This document shows, one piece after another, positions 1-5,592 of a DNA stretch of 9,502 nt. The notes below the pieces were generated by a model. It saw nothing but the letters and a program-made list of their open reading frames with translations, ran no database searches and was not told the DNA's origin. How positions within the stretch are numbered: position 1 is the first letter of the stretch; each line of letters opens with the position of its first letter. The stretch comes from Oscillospiraceae bacterium. Lineage in GTDB: Bacteria > Bacillota > Clostridia > Oscillospirales > CAG-272. A program made the translations under genes and the position numbers. The DNA is taken from assembly GCA_009779295.1 (NCBI GenBank), contig WREN01000071.1, positions 1 through 9,502 of the forward strand, written 5' to 3'.

Positions 1-7
1 AAATCAA

Positions 8-40
8 AAACCCTTACGAACCTATATGCCGTAAGGGTTT
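8..40 (-). terminator. Intrinsic terminator of the tRNA unit
   Basis: An 11-bp perfect inverted repeat (AAACCCTTACG at 8-18 against CGTAAGGGTTT at 30-40) encloses an 11-nt loop. Read on the minus strand it is followed by TTTTTGATTT, a short U-tract. It begins 5 nt after the encoded CCA end of tRNA-His, so it should end the two-tRNA transcript. The oriented U-tract makes it rho-independent on the minus strand. Confidence 0.9.
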
Positions 41-44
41 ATTC

Positions 45-121
45 TGGGGTGAATAACCGGAATCGAACCGGCGACCTTCAGGGCCACAACCTGACGCTCT
101 AACCAACTGAGCTATACCCAC
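45..121 (-). tRNA. tRNA-His (anticodon GTG)
   Basis: On the minus strand a complete cloverleaf folds. The acceptor stem GTGGGTA pairs with TATTCAC, including two G-U pairs. Then come TA at 8-9, a D-arm GCTC...GAGC, an anticodon stem CAGG/CCTG closing loop TTGTGGC with anticodon GTG, a T-arm GCCGG-TTCGATT-CCGGT, discriminator C73 and an encoded CCA (45-47). The base just before nucleotide 1 is G (complement of 122). It can pair with C73, which is the G-1 identity element typical of tRNA-His. It reads His codons CAC and CAT. It is the second gene of the tRNA-Arg/tRNA-His transcript and lies directly before the terminator at 8-40. Confidence 0.97.
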
Positions 122-124
122 CAT

Positions 125-143
125 AAGCGGACCAAGACCGCTT
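125..143 (-). other. Inter-tRNA hairpin (possible processing site)
   Basis: The short spacer between the two tRNAs contains AAGCGG (125-130) and its complement CCGCTT (138-143) around a 7-nt loop, giving a 6-bp hairpin in the precursor RNA. The stem shares its last base with the first nucleotide of the CCA of tRNA-Arg as read on the plus strand. It could guide or hinder endonuclease cleavage, but that role is inferred. There is no U-tract, so it is not a terminator. Confidence 0.4.
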
Positions 144-219
144 GGCGTACCTTGGGGGATTCGAACCCTCGACCTACTGCTTAGAAGGCAGTTGCTCTAT
201 CCTACTGAGCTAAAGGTAC
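143..219 (-). tRNA. tRNA-Arg (anticodon TCT)
   Basis: Minus-strand cloverleaf. The acceptor GTACCTT pairs perfectly with AAGGTAC. TA follows at 8-9, then D-arm GCTC...GAGC, anticodon stem ACTGC/GCAGT with loop CTTCTAA and anticodon TCT, then the T-arm GAGGG-TTCGAAT-CCCCC, discriminator G and an encoded CCA (143-145). It reads AGA/AGG arginine codons. One oddity is an A-C mismatch at the second pair of the T-stem; every other stem pair is sound. It is first in the transcript, about 20 nt downstream of a consensus promoter, and is followed by tRNA-His. Confidence 0.97.
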
Positions 220-240
220 ATAATTAGCGAAACTCCAATT

Positions 241-269
241 ATTATACCATAATAAATTCTTTTTGTCAA
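241..269 (-). promoter_or_regulatory. Consensus sigma-A promoter of the tRNA unit
   Basis: On the minus strand, TTGACA (264-269) and TATAAT (241-246) are separated by exactly 17 nt. Both hexamers match the housekeeping consensus at all positions. The predicted transcript start is near 234, about 15 nt before mature tRNA-Arg. This strength suits stable RNA genes. Confidence 0.92.
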
Positions 270-486
270 TAATTTTTTTGGAGGCAGTTACACGTTTTTT
301 GAGTGAGTAAATAATTTATTTAAGCTGACAATTTTCATGCGTATATCTTCAATTTCAAGTTCTCCCAGTGTTTTACCGCTCGTCATCAATTCTACTATTT
401 GTCGTTCGTTCTTGTTTTTATTTTATCATGGAAAGCTATTTCCTGCCCGGTTTAGTATATCTGATTCAATCTGATTGCCATATTTT
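270..486. other. Intergenic region, no clear gene
   Basis: This stretch between the tRNA promoter and the stop of the transglutaminase-like gene is AT-rich. It holds a doubtful short minus-strand frame (288-386, listed separately), a weak 5-bp hairpin (GGAAA/TTTCC, 430-443) and a small direct repeat (CTGATT twice near 461-476). I see no convincing terminator for the gene ending at 487, nor any RNA gene or promoter beyond the one at 241-269. Confidence 0.6.
288..386 (-). CDS. Doubtful 32-residue reading frame, possible gene remnant
   Basis: The minus-strand frame starts at ATG (384-386) and ends at TAA (288-290), coding for 32 residues. It opens with MTSGKTLGELEIED and ends with KLFTHSKNV. 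Upstream codons in the same frame (reading NERQIVEL before the ATG) are also open for 12 codons until a TAA at 423-425, and they look protein-like (charged and hydrophobic residues alternate as in a helix). No good ribosome binding site precedes the ATG. It could be the tail of a decayed gene or chance. I do not recognise the family, so existence and function are both uncertain. Confidence 0.2.
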   Translation of the reverse strand: MTSGKTLGELEIEDIRMKIVSLNKLFTHSKNV

Positions 487-1644
487 TTATTTCGGATACA
501 ATTGAATTGTTAAAATATTCTTCGTTTCGGACGCGCGATAGATTCTAAAAAACTCTTTAAATGTGAATAGCGGATATTCGGATGAAACATTAATATTTCT
601 TATAGAAGTGATAATTATACTTCCGAACTCTTCGCCGTTATAAACATCTTCTCCGAAATTCACAAACAACTCAAAATAATTTCGCCCTTTTTTTGCTGCA
701 TTAATAATAATACGGTTAATATTTTCTTTTAAGTCATCCAAACTTTCGACATAGAGCTCCAAAACGTTATAATAATTATTTTCCGTATTTGCGAAAGGGA
801 TAGGAATATTCTGCGGTATGGTATGTGTTTCGGAAATAAACGCATTGCTTACATTAAAGTAAGCGTGAAACAATAAATCTTCGGCGTAAGATATATTGCC
901 GTTATTCCACATAACGTCTACGTTATAAAAATTTTGGTTGATATAAACCATGTTCCAAGAATGAGGAATCCCTCTCGCTTCGCCGTTGATAATATAGCAA
1001 AGCAATTCATACTTATTCATCAAATATTTAAACGCGCTTGAATATCCGCTTGAATATGCGGTTTTTTCTATCAACGCTCCATATACTGTATTGAATAAAT
1101 AATTATATTCACTATCCACCGAAACATTTTTACATCTTAAAACTATGTAATCGTGAATCGCTACTTCCAAATCAAAATCAGTTTCAAAATCGTTTTTATC
1201 GCCGATTTCCTTGATAATTTCAATAACGGTATTGTCAAATTTTTTAACCATATCGTTTACAGTAGATTTATTCGCGTAATAATATAAATTGACTCTTGAT
1301 TTTTTATTATTTCCGTAGAGCTTGGATTCATACCCTAAAAAATAAAATACATCAGGGTGATCGTTTAATATGCTGGTGATTATATTCTCAAATTCTTCAT
1401 CCGTATATGGGTAAGGCATAATTTTTGTTTTATCTCTTATCTTTTTTACCGAATTTAATATTTCGTCATACATCAACTGCTCTTTATATGTAAGCTGGTT
1501 ATAATACCAATCGCCGAATTTATACATAGATACTTTGTCATGTAAATTTTGGTCCAATACCAAATATTTCACAAATACGCTGATAATTATTAACGAAACG
1601 ACAAAAATAACCGCTAAAACACCTAATGTTATTATCAATCCCAA
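487..1644 (-). CDS. Membrane-anchored transglutaminase-like protein, catalytic Cys replaced by Ser
   Basis: Residues about 1-30 form one hydrophobic membrane segment without a cleavage site, so the rest is probably anchored outside the cell. Residues about 160-250 match the transglutaminase-like (TGL) core: an IHDYI helix near 163-167, AYSSGYSSAF at 196-205, HSWN at 228-231 and NVDVMW at 241-246. TGL enzymes use a Cys-His-Asp triad. Here His228 and Asp243 are in place, but the Cys position (usual pattern C-x-G-Y) is Ser198, codon TCA. The protein is therefore probably a pseudoenzyme or a much-altered hydrolase. The region after 260 is unrecognised. The listed start is TTG and lacks a suitably spaced binding site. 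The frame is open to 1698, and an ATT at 1690-1692 sits 7 nt after GAGGAG, which fits better and would add 16 residues, several of them charged. It is divergent from the MBL gene. Confidence 0.85.
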   Translation of the reverse strand: MGLIITLGVLAVIFVVSLIIISVFVKYLVLDQNLHDKVSMYKFGDWYYNQLTYKEQLMYDEILNSVKKIRDKTKIMPYPYTDEEFENIITSILNDHPDVFYFLGYESKLYGNNKKSRVNLYYYANKSTVNDMVKKFDNTVIEIIKEIGDKNDFETDFDLEVAIHDYIVLRCKNVSVDSEYNYLFNTVYGALIEKTAYSSGYSSAFKYLMNKYELLCYIINGEARGIPHSWNMVYINQNFYNVDVMWNNGNISYAEDLLFHAYFNVSNAFISETHTIPQNIPIPFANTENNYYNVLELYVESLDDLKENINRIIINAAKKGRNYFELFVNFGEDVYNGEEFGSIIITSIRNINVSSEYPLFTFKEFFRIYRASETKNILTIQLYPK

Positions 1645-1699
1645 CTTGTTTTTTAAATTATATTCGTTCCAAATTTCCTTTAATTTAATAATGATTCAA

Positions 1700-1705
1700 C
1701 TCCTC
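1700..1705 (-). promoter_or_regulatory. Ribosome binding site suggesting an ATT start for the transglutaminase-like gene
   Basis: GAGGAG on the minus strand lies 7 nt before an in-frame ATT (1690-1692), with in-frame ATC and ATT codons on either side. No ATG, GTG or TTG in the right frame lies at a normal distance. The nearest usual start, TTG at 1642-1644, is about 55 nt away. A second purine patch, AAAGGAAA near 1675-1682, is also about 30 nt from that TTG. Confidence 0.5.
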
Positions 1706-1712
1706 AAAATAC

Positions 1713-1741
1713 ATTTTAACATATTTTTATGTATAATTCAA
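1713..1741 (-). promoter_or_regulatory. Promoter of the transglutaminase-like gene
   Basis: On the minus strand, TTGAAT (1736-1741) and TAAAAT (1713-1718) are 17 nt apart, each one base off the consensus in an otherwise good sigma-A layout. The predicted start of transcription near 1706 leaves only a very short leader in front of the GAGGAG ribosome binding site. Confidence 0.65.
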
Positions 1742-1777
1742 TATTTTTTACGACAATTTATTGCAAAATTTTATCTG

Positions 1778-1789
1778 CACAAATTTGTG
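1778..1789. promoter_or_regulatory. Perfect 12-bp palindrome between divergent promoters, candidate operator
   Basis: CACAAATTTGTG is its own reverse complement. It lies 9 bp upstream of the -35 box of the MBL/gltX promoter and about 36 bp upstream of the -35 of the divergent gene, a common place for a regulator to act on both. A looser outer pair, TTGC (1761-1764) and GCAA (1792-1795), surrounds it. No regulator gene is in the window, so the binding protein is unknown. Confidence 0.4.
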
Positions 1790-1798
1790 ACGCAATTA

Positions 1799-1827
1799 TT
1801 GACATAAATATTAATACATGATATAAT
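1799..1827 (+). promoter_or_regulatory. Consensus sigma-A promoter of the MBL-gltX-glnS operon
   Basis: TTGACA (1799-1804) and TATAAT (1822-1827) with a 17-nt spacer, a full match to the housekeeping consensus. Transcription should start near 1834, giving a leader of about 35 nt before the ATG at 1869. The leader has no room for a T-box or other riboswitch. Confidence 0.92.
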
Positions 1828-1868
1828 TATTTATTAATATTTTAATGTTTACAAGGTTGATATAAAAA

Positions 1869-2489
1869 ATGAAAATTTTAACATATATTTTAGGTAATAT
1901 GCAAACGAACTGCTATTTTATAATAAACGAAGAGACGAATAACGCGGTCATTATTGACCCTGCGGCTGAATGTAAAAAAATTGTTGATAAATTGATCGAT
2001 CACAACTTGAATTTAAAATATATAATATTGACGCACGCGCATTTCGACCACATGATGGCTCTTGAGGAATTACGCGATAAAACTAACGCGCCTTTATGCG
2101 TCCATAAATATGAAGCCGATGCCGTTACAGATCCAAACTTAAACTATATGAAAATGTTCGCTAATAAAAGTATTAAAATGGATCCTCCCGAAATAATTCT
2201 TAATGACGGAGATAAAATTAAAATAGATAAACTCGAGATAAAAGTAATGCATACACCGGGACATACGCAGGGTTCGGTTTGTTATTTTATAAAAAATAAT
2301 ATCTTTACAGGCGATACATTGTTCAAAGATGACATCGGGAGGTACGATTTACACGGCGGAGATTACGCGCAACTTATGGATTCATTGAAAAAATTAGCGT
2401 CGATTGAAACAGAGTATAAAATATATCCCGGACACGGTTCGTCGAGCTGGCTGACGCACGAAAAAAAACATAATATATATTTACATTAA
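1869..2489 (+). CDS. MBL-fold metallo-hydrolase (glyoxalase II-like)
   Basis: This is a 206-residue cytoplasmic protein of the metallo-beta-lactamase fold, the usual length for the short glyoxalase II-like group common in Bacillota. The dinuclear zinc motifs are all visible: THAHFDH at 55-61, HTPGHT at 128-133 (His132), GDTLF at 148-152 (Asp149) and PGHG at 187-190 (His189). IDPA at 29-32 is also typical of the fold. Family members hydrolyse thioesters such as hydroxyacyl-thiols or related esters; the actual substrate cannot be read from the sequence. The ATG has AAGG upstream at a fair distance and follows a consensus promoter. It is the first gene of a run ending with glnS, and its stop lies 13 nt before gltX. 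Codon use is AT-richer than in the following genes. Confidence 0.93.
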   Translation: MKILTYILGNMQTNCYFIINEETNNAVIIDPAAECKKIVDKLIDHNLNLKYIILTHAHFDHMMALEELRDKTNAPLCVHKYEADAVTDPNLNYMKMFANKSIKMDPPEIILNDGDKIKIDKLEIKVMHTPGHTQGSVCYFIKNNIFTGDTLFKDDIGRYDLHGGDYAQLMDSLKKLASIETEYKIYPGHGSSSWLTHEKKHNIYLH

Positions 2490-2502
2490 AGGATGATATA
2501 CA

Positions 2503-4122
2503 ATGGATTACAATTATTTAGCGGATTTATTATACCCGAACATAAAAACTTTACCTGCCGATATTGAGGCAAAATACCCAAAGCGCGATTTGCCGGAAGG
2601 CGCGAAAGTGACGAGGTTCGCGCCGAGCCCGACCGGATTTGTGCATTTCGGAGGATTGTTCCCGACGCGCGTCAGCGAACGGCTCGCTCATCAAAGCGGC
2701 GGGGTGTTCTATCTGCGCATCGAGGACACGGACAACAAACGCGAAGTTAAAGGCGCAGTCGAAAATTTGCTTGAAACTTATAAATATTACAAAATAGAAT
2801 TCGACGAAGGTCCGGAAGGCGATTACGGTCCGTACCGACAAACCGAGCGCGTTGAAATCTATCAGACGTTCACGAAAGAGTTGATTAGGTTGGGTAAGGC
2901 ATACCCTTGCTTCTGCACGTCGGACGAACTCAAAGAGATACGCGAACGACAAAAAGAGTTGAAATTGAACTTCGGTTATTACGGCGAGTGGGCGAAATGG
3001 CGCGGCGCTGATATTGAAACAATTAAACAAAAGTTGAACGAAAAAATCCCGTTCGTGCTGCGTTTCAAATCGGACGGAAACGCGAACAATAAAATAAAAT
3101 TCAACGATTTGATAAAAGGCGACATCGAACTAACCGAAAATGAATTCGACCACGTGCTGTTAAAAAGTAACGGCGTACCTACATATCACCTCGCGCATGT
3201 TGTTGACGACCACTTGATGTGGACGACGCATGTCGTCCGCGGCGAGCAATGGCTGCCGAGTTTGGCGTTTCACATACAATTATTTAATGCGTTCGGTTAT
3301 AAAATGCCAAAATATTTGCATAATGCGGAATTATTAAAGAATGATCCTAATTCGAATTCAAGAAAGAAACTGTCAAAACGCGATAATGCGGCAAGCCTTG
3401 CGTTCTATCAGAAAACGGGCTACGCGGTGGATTCTATCGTCGAGTATATTATGACACTGCTCAATTCAAACTACGAAGAATGGAGAACGGCGAATCCCGA
3501 TAAACCGTACACGGATTTCCCGTTTTCGGTCAAGAAGATGAGTCCGTCGGGATGTTTATTCGATTTCGACAAGCTGAACGACGTGAGCAAGAACACTATA
3601 TCACGCATGACTGCTGAGGAAGTTTACACGCAAACATTAGAATGGGCGGAGATTTACGACGTAGAATTCGCAGATAAACTGAAGCAGGACAGGGAATATG
3701 CGTTGAAAATCCTCTCCATCGGACGCGGCGGCAATAAACCGCGCAAAGATTTAACCGTTTGGAGCGACGTTAAGCCGTATATATCACTATTCTACGACGA
3801 TTACTTCAAAATCGAAGCGGAGATTCCTAATAGCGATGACTTTAAAACAACGTTGGAGAAGTTTATCCAAACATTTGATATAAACGATTCCTCCGAAGTT
3901 TGGTTTAATAAAATTAAAAACGTAGCTGCGGAAATCGGCTACGCTTCCGAGATGAAGGAGTACAAAAAAGCCCCCGAAAATTACCGCGGGCATGTCGGCG
4001 ACGTCAGCATGTTCATCCGTATTGCCGTAACAGGTAAAATAAATTCGCCCGATATGTACGACGTGATGCAAATATTGGGAGAAAATCGAGTTGTAAACAG
4101 AATTAAGGAGATTTTAAAATGA
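2503..4122 (+). CDS. gltX: Glutamyl-tRNA synthetase (GluRS)
   Basis: A class Ib aminoacyl-tRNA synthetase that joins glutamate to tRNA-Glu using ATP in the cytoplasm. The protein has 539 residues. After a lead of about 35 residues (typical of the long clostridial form) comes RFAPSPTG at 38-45 and the HIGH-box equivalent HFGG at 48-51, where Phe replaces the usual Ile. LRIEDTD is at 71-77, the tRNA-contact region PTYHLAHVVDDHLM at 226-239, HVVRGEQWLPS at 243-253, and the second ATP motif KLSKR at 289-293. The C-terminal part, about 380-539, is the anticodon-binding region and ends with the family-like FIRIAVTG...VMQILGENRV. The start ATG is preceded by AAAGGATG. The TGA stop overlaps the next start (ATGA), so translation is probably coupled to the lipoprotein gene. 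GC-rich codon use suits a well-expressed housekeeping gene. Confidence 0.97.
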   Translation: MDYNYLADLLYPNIKTLPADIEAKYPKRDLPEGAKVTRFAPSPTGFVHFGGLFPTRVSERLAHQSGGVFYLRIEDTDNKREVKGAVENLLETYKYYKIEFDEGPEGDYGPYRQTERVEIYQTFTKELIRLGKAYPCFCTSDELKEIRERQKELKLNFGYYGEWAKWRGADIETIKQKLNEKIPFVLRFKSDGNANNKIKFNDLIKGDIELTENEFDHVLLKSNGVPTYHLAHVVDDHLMWTTHVVRGEQWLPSLAFHIQLFNAFGYKMPKYLHNAELLKNDPNSNSRKKLSKRDNAASLAFYQKTGYAVDSIVEYIMTLLNSNYEEWRTANPDKPYTDFPFSVKKMSPSGCLFDFDKLNDVSKNTISRMTAEEVYTQTLEWAEIYDVEFADKLKQDREYALKILSIGRGGNKPRKDLTVWSDVKPYISLFYDDYFKIEAEIPNSDDFKTTLEKFIQTFDINDSSEVWFNKIKNVAAEIGYASEMKEYKKAPENYRGHVGDVSMFIRIAVTGKINSPDMYDVMQILGENRVVNRIKEILK

Positions 4123-4124
4123 AA
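4105..4124 (+). repeat. Start-site direct repeat, copy 1
   Basis: AAGGAGATTTTAAAATGAAA, a 20-nt sequence with ribosome binding site, spacer, ATG and second codon, sits at the gltX/lipoprotein junction. The same 20 nt recurs without change at the lipoprotein/glnS junction (5573-5592). Confidence 0.85.
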
Positions 4125-5573
4125 AAGATAATTTCGATATTAATTTTAACTTTAATGCTTTTCGCGTGTAGTTCCGGCAGCAGTTCCGTTGAAACCGGTG
4201 AAATCGGCAGGGAAACGGAAACTACTGTTGATACCCGTAACCCGCGTGAAATAATCCGAGAGGACTTGCCCGAAATTGATTTCGAAGGTTACGAGTTCAG
4301 GATAATGGTCGCGGACGCGGATACGTTTTCGTTCGACGTTTTCGCAATTGAGGAAACGGGCGAAAAGCTCAACGACGCTACTTACCGGCGCGACCAGCGC
4401 GTCAGCGAGCGGTTCGGCGTAACGATAGTTTATTATCAGGCGGGAGCGCGCGGTGAGCTCGGAAATAAAGCCTACGCGTCGATTATGGCGGGCGACGATA
4501 CGTTCGACGTAATTAAAGTCGTTCCGTGGTCGGCAGATAAACTTGCCAAAGAAGATATGTTTCTCAGTTGGAACGAAATACCATATGTCGATCTCGACAA
4601 GCCTTGGTGGAATCAAAGCATTAGGTATCAGCTCGCAGTCGGCGACCGGACGCTCTGGATGAACTCCGACATGTCCGTAAACGATTACGCTTCGGCGCAA
4701 TGCTATCTTTTCAACAAGAATCTCTTTGATTCGTTCGATTTTGAATATCCCTACCAACTCGTAAAAGATTTCAAATGGACGAGGGAAACGCTGGAAGGAT
4801 ATATCAAAGTAGCGCCTATCGACCTCAACGGCGACGGTGAATTTAAACTCGACGATGATATGTTCGGAATCTCGATGCACGCGCACGGAATGGCGAATTT
4901 CGTTTATATGTGGAGTTCGCAAGTCATGAGCAAAGACAAAGATAATCTGCCGTATTTAAATTTAAACACCGAACGCACGGTTGCCATTATCAATCAGGTG
5001 TATGAATGGGTTTATGAGAAGAAACATATAAATATCCACAGCGACGTTGTGATTATTACGCCGCCCGCGATAAACGCGTTCCAGGCGAGCCGGCTGTTAT
5101 TAATGCCGACGATGATCGGCGATGTGAAAGTAATGCGCGATATGGAAGCGGATTTCGGGATTCTTCCATTTCCTATGTGGGATGAGAATCAAGACCATTA
5201 CAGGCATTACGCCAATCCCAGTACCACATATTTAGCAATACCGTACATCGCGCCCAATATCGAACGCACGGGTATCGTTATGGAAGCGCTTTCGGCGGAA
5301 GGCTACCGTACGATTATTCCGGAATATTATGATGTTGTACTTAAAGTACGCGACACGCGCGACGATGAATCTGAATTATCTATCGACCTTATACAAAAGA
5401 GTATCTTTTTCGATATAAGCCATTTCTACGGCGGTTCGCTAGGGTCATACAGCGATTTTCCCGTTGCGATTTTATATAACTCTAAGAGCAACGATTTCGC
5501 ATCGTATTACGCGAAAAAAGAAAACGCCGCGCTATTAGAAGTTGAAAAGTTTATTGAGTTAATGACAAAATAA
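4119..5573 (+). CDS. Extracellular solute-binding lipoprotein (SBP family 1-like), orphan
   Basis: This 484-residue protein has a lipoprotein signal: MKKI, a hydrophobic core, then the lipobox LFAC with Cys17 as the predicted lipid-attached residue. A Ser/Gly/Thr-rich linker runs to about 45. The mature part resembles family 1 extracellular solute-binding proteins of Clostridia: GEKLNDATYRRDQRVSERFGV near 81-101, ASIMAGDDTFDVI at 120-132, a NSDMSVNDY segment near 182-190, the acidic loop DLNGDGEFKLDDD at 235-247 that looks like an EF-hand calcium loop, and GILPFPMWDE in the C-terminal half. Such proteins usually feed sugars or oligosaccharides to ABC importers, but no permease or ATPase gene is next to it and the ligand cannot be read. 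It overlaps gltX by 4 nt and ends 13 nt before glnS, an odd place for a transport gene. Confidence 0.92.
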   Translation: MKKIISILILTLMLFACSSGSSSVETGEIGRETETTVDTRNPREIIREDLPEIDFEGYEFRIMVADADTFSFDVFAIEETGEKLNDATYRRDQRVSERFGVTIVYYQAGARGELGNKAYASIMAGDDTFDVIKVVPWSADKLAKEDMFLSWNEIPYVDLDKPWWNQSIRYQLAVGDRTLWMNSDMSVNDYASAQCYLFNKNLFDSFDFEYPYQLVKDFKWTRETLEGYIKVAPIDLNGDGEFKLDDDMFGISMHAHGMANFVYMWSSQVMSKDKDNLPYLNLNTERTVAIINQVYEWVYEKKHINIHSDVVIITPPAINAFQASRLLLMPTMIGDVKVMRDMEADFGILPFPMWDENQDHYRHYANPSTTYLAIPYIAPNIERTGIVMEALSAEGYRTIIPEYYDVVLKVRDTRDDESELSIDLIQKSIFFDISHFYGGSLGSYSDFPVAILYNSKSNDFASYYAKKENAALLEVEKFIELMTK

Positions 5574-5592
5574 AGGAGATTTTAAAATGAAA
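5573..5592 (+). repeat. Start-site direct repeat, copy 2
   Basis: This is an identical 20-nt copy of 4105-4124, here giving glnS its ribosome binding site and ATG. The two copies bracket the lipoprotein coding region exactly, from start codon to start codon. Confidence 0.85.

Noticed and set aside
430..443. GGAAA-GCTA-TTTCC hairpin as terminator of the transglutaminase-like gene
   Set aside because: The stem is only 5 bp and AT-rich, with no U-tract on the minus strand.
1690..1720. Nine-residue leader peptide (MYFEELNHY) before the transglutaminase-like gene
   Set aside because: Its ATG overlaps the predicted -10 region, upstream of the likely transcript start.
1535..1807. Plus-strand open frame (90 codons) across the 5' end of the transglutaminase-like gene and the divergent promoters
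   Set aside because: It covers the promoter region and ends inside the -35 area of the MBL promoter. Composition is that of AT-rich non-coding DNA.
2551..3030. Minus-strand open frame (159 codons) inside gltX
   Set aside because: It is antisense to conserved GluRS motifs, with no ribosome binding site or family likeness.
4152..4922. Long minus-strand open frame (256 codons) inside the lipoprotein gene
   Set aside because: It lies opposite a well-supported gene; codon bias of the plus-strand gene removes stops on this strand. The translation has no recognisable motif and no start signal.
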